NCBI GenBank assembly: GCA_029934695.1
Contig: JAOZLU010000314.1
Coordinates: 1-8,054 of the forward strand
Length of the DNA stretch: 8,054 nt
Reading direction: 5' to 3'
DNA from: Desulfobacterales bacterium
GTDB lineage: Bacteria > Desulfobacterota > Desulfobacteria > Desulfobacterales > 4be13
Of this stretch, positions 6,771 through 8,054 are shown piece after piece; the first letter of the stretch is position 1, and every line of letters starts with the position of its first letter. The position numbers were made by a program, and so were the translations under genes. A model generated the notes under the pieces. It ran no database searches. It was not told where the DNA came from and worked only from the letters and a program-made list of their open reading frames with translations.

Positions 6771-7724
6771 ATGAAAAAGATTCATTCCATTTTGATTGTG
6801 TTAGGAGCGGTTTTGCTTTTTGTGTCTCTGTCAGAGGCTTCTTACATGATCCGCCTGCAATGGGTCCCCCAGACCCAATTTGCAGGGTATTACATGGCCG
6901 CAGAAAAGGGCTTCTATCAGGAAGTCGGGATTGACGCGGATGTCAGGCCGGCTGATCCGAAATTTAAAGGGCTTCTGGGTCTTCTTTTCAAAAAAAATGA
7001 TTTTGAGACAGCCTGGCTCGCGTCAGGGCTTATCATGCGCTCAAATCATCCCAGGAAGCTTGTGCTGATTGCCCAGTTTTTTCAGAAGCCGGCACTTATG
7101 CTGGTGGCAAAGAAATCAAGCGGAATTAAGTCTGTAAGAGACTTCCGCGGACGTACGCTCGGGGTCTGGGACGGTGTTTTCAGTATTCTTCCGAGAGCGC
7201 TGATCAAAAAACATACGGTCCACCGCGTAAACATCGTCTCCCAGGGATTCACGGTCGAGCCTTTTGTGAAAGGGGACATTGATATCGCCTCGGCCATGCG
7301 TTATAATGAGTATAAACAGATATTGGATGCCGGTATTAAAGAGGATGAACTGACTGTGTTTGATTTCTCAAAACTCGGCATGAATCTGCCGGAAGACGGG
7401 CTGTATGTCCGGGAGAAATTTGCGGAAAAGCATCCGGATGTATGCCGAAAAGTTGTTGAAGCGACTTTAAAAGGATGGAAGTACGCTCTTGAACATAAAG
7501 ATGAGACCGTGGCCCATATCACAAAGATCGTCAATCAGACCGAATTCAGGACAACGACCGGGAAACAGCGATGGATGCTTGATGTGGTGGGAAACCTGAT
7601 TGATCTGAACACTACTGTTCTGAAAAAAGCGGATTTTGACCGCACTGCCAATATGCTGAAATCGCTGAAAATGATCAGGGAACGCCCTGCATACAGCGTG
7701 TTTTTCAGGGATGTGATGAAATAA
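6771..7724 (+). CDS. Periplasmic NMT1/THI5-like (SsuA/ThiY-type) solute-binding protein
   Basis: This 317-residue protein starts with a signal peptide (MKKIHS, hydrophobic residues 7-20, likely cleavage after SEA at 23). There is no lipobox cysteine, so it should be a soluble periplasmic protein. The mature N-terminus carries the family hallmark, L-W-PQTQFAGYYMA followed by KGFYQEVGID (about residues 29-54). The two-lobed binding fold continues through SVRDFRGRTLGVWDG, VEPFVKGDIDIASAM and the helical DGLYVREKFAEKHPDVCRKVVEATLKGW segment. Length fits the family. Relatives bind thiamine-pyrimidine precursors, alkanesulfonates or nitrate/taurine-like ligands. In desulfobacteria the domain also occurs as an orphan or fused to histidine kinases or GGDEF proteins. 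No permease or ATPase partner is visible here, so the ligand, and whether it serves transport or sensing, are open. Confidence 0.88.
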   Translation: MKKIHSILIVLGAVLLFVSLSEASYMIRLQWVPQTQFAGYYMAAEKGFYQEVGIDADVRPADPKFKGLLGLLFKKNDFETAWLASGLIMRSNHPRKLVLIAQFFQKPALMLVAKKSSGIKSVRDFRGRTLGVWDGVFSILPRALIKKHTVHRVNIVSQGFTVEPFVKGDIDIASAMRYNEYKQILDAGIKEDELTVFDFSKLGMNLPEDGLYVREKFAEKHPDVCRKVVEATLKGWKYALEHKDETVAHITKIVNQTEFRTTTGKQRWMLDVVGNLIDLNTTVLKKADFDRTANMLKSLKMIRERPAYSVFFRDVMK

Positions 7725-7885
7725 TCGGGCAAAATTTTTCCTGATTCTGATCCTGGGCAGTTTATGCAACCCCTTCTGTATAGCAGGAGACACAGCCGAC
7801 TCCATTAATGCACTGAAATCAATTCTGAGGATTTTTGCAAAAACTTGGCCGCGAGCGCGGACAGAAAAAAGAAGGATATTATAAA
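7725..7885. other. Intergenic gap before the AAA-like ATPase gene
   Basis: This 161-bp gap holds no gene that I can support. It contains a 12-nt near-perfect palindrome (7849-7860) and the ribosome binding site of the next gene. No T-tailed hairpin terminator for the upstream gene is evident. Confidence 0.5.
7849..7860. repeat. Short GC palindrome CCGCG-AG-CGCGG
   Basis: Two 5-bp complementary arms flank a 2-nt centre, about 25 nt ahead of the ATPase start. It could be a binding site for a dimeric regulator or a fragment of a dispersed repeat. It lacks a T tract immediately downstream, so it is a poor terminator candidate. The role is not established. Confidence 0.35.
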
Positions 7886-8054
7886 ATGAGAAAATTTTCA
7901 TCTTATGGCCCCGTGGACAAGGATATGAACTTCTATGTGCCGAGAACCGAACGGGTTGACAATGCCTGTCACCAGCTTGTGGGAGAGAATCCCGAAAAGG
8001 GCGGGCATTATATCACGATCTGGGCTCCCCGCCAGTGCGGCAAATCCTGGGTCA
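7886..8054 (+). CDS. AAA-like ATPase, N-terminal fragment (runs off the window)
   Basis: The reading frame is open from ATG 7886 to the window edge (56 complete codons). GAAGGA at 7871-7876, 9 nt upstream, serves as the ribosome binding site. The N-terminus MRKFSSYGPVDKD---YVPRTE, then ENPEKGGHYITIWAPRQCGKSW, is characteristic of the AAA-like domain family (AAA_35-type) abundant in desulfobacteria and some cyanobacteria. APRQCGKS (residues 47-54) is the Walker A phosphate-binding loop in the A/G-x4-GK-S/T form. Walker B and the C-terminal domain lie outside the window. Family members are often several-copy and of uncertain role, and some carry a PD-(D/E)XK-like nuclease domain; nothing here shows whether this one does. 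Confidence is good for the ATPase call and low for any function. Confidence 0.85.
   Translation, partial: MRKFSSYGPVDKDMNFYVPRTERVDNACHQLVGENPEKGGHYITIWAPRQCGKSWV

Noticed and set aside
7467..7901. 144-codon reverse-strand frame spanning the end of the binding-protein gene and the following gap
   Set aside because: More than half is a shadow of the + strand gene and the rest crosses a gap and the next gene's start. No family resemblance.

Overview
The window looks like an accessory-rich stretch of a Gram-negative chromosome of roughly balanced GC. It most likely comes from a desulfobacterial (Desulfobacterota, Desulfobacteraceae-like) bacterium. This rests on recalled family resemblance, not a search: the large exported beta-helix protein, the orphan NMT1/THI5-like binding protein, the AAA-like ATPase opening with an FSSYGP N-terminus, and intergenic GTAGGGTGGGT-type repeats are all commonplace in that group. 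All three genes are on the + strand.

Layout. Positions 1-448 are non-coding and dense in repeats: a nested inverted-repeat structure (16-111), three perfect tandem copies of a 42-nt hairpin-forming unit (135-260), a diverged inverted copy of it (294-325), and a short 10-bp direct repeat (371-390). A candidate promoter overlaps this last element. A GTG start at 449 with a strong ribosome binding site opens a 2066-residue secreted protein that fills most of the window (449-6649). It has a signal peptide, five tandem ~345-residue right-handed beta-helix modules, a PKD/REJ-like Ig-fold domain, a short hydrophobic segment and a 97-residue C-terminal tail that I do not recognise. The first module differs from the others by a 79-residue alanine-rich, probably helical insertion. 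After a 121-bp gap comes a 317-residue periplasmic NMT1/THI5-like solute-binding protein (6771-7724). After a further 161 bp the window cuts off the start of an AAA-like ATPase gene (7886 onward) just beyond its Walker A motif.

Working together. The sequence does not show that the three genes form one pathway. The gaps are long for a tight operon, and each has its own good ribosome binding site. The beta-helix protein is probably a cell-surface or envelope structural or binding protein. The binding protein has no transporter partners here. The ATPase belongs to a family usually present in many copies. I see no convincing new multi-gene system. The features most worth a second look are the alanine-rich insertion, the conserved cysteine positions of the beta-helix modules, the tail beyond the hydrophobic segment, and the hairpin repeat cluster upstream.
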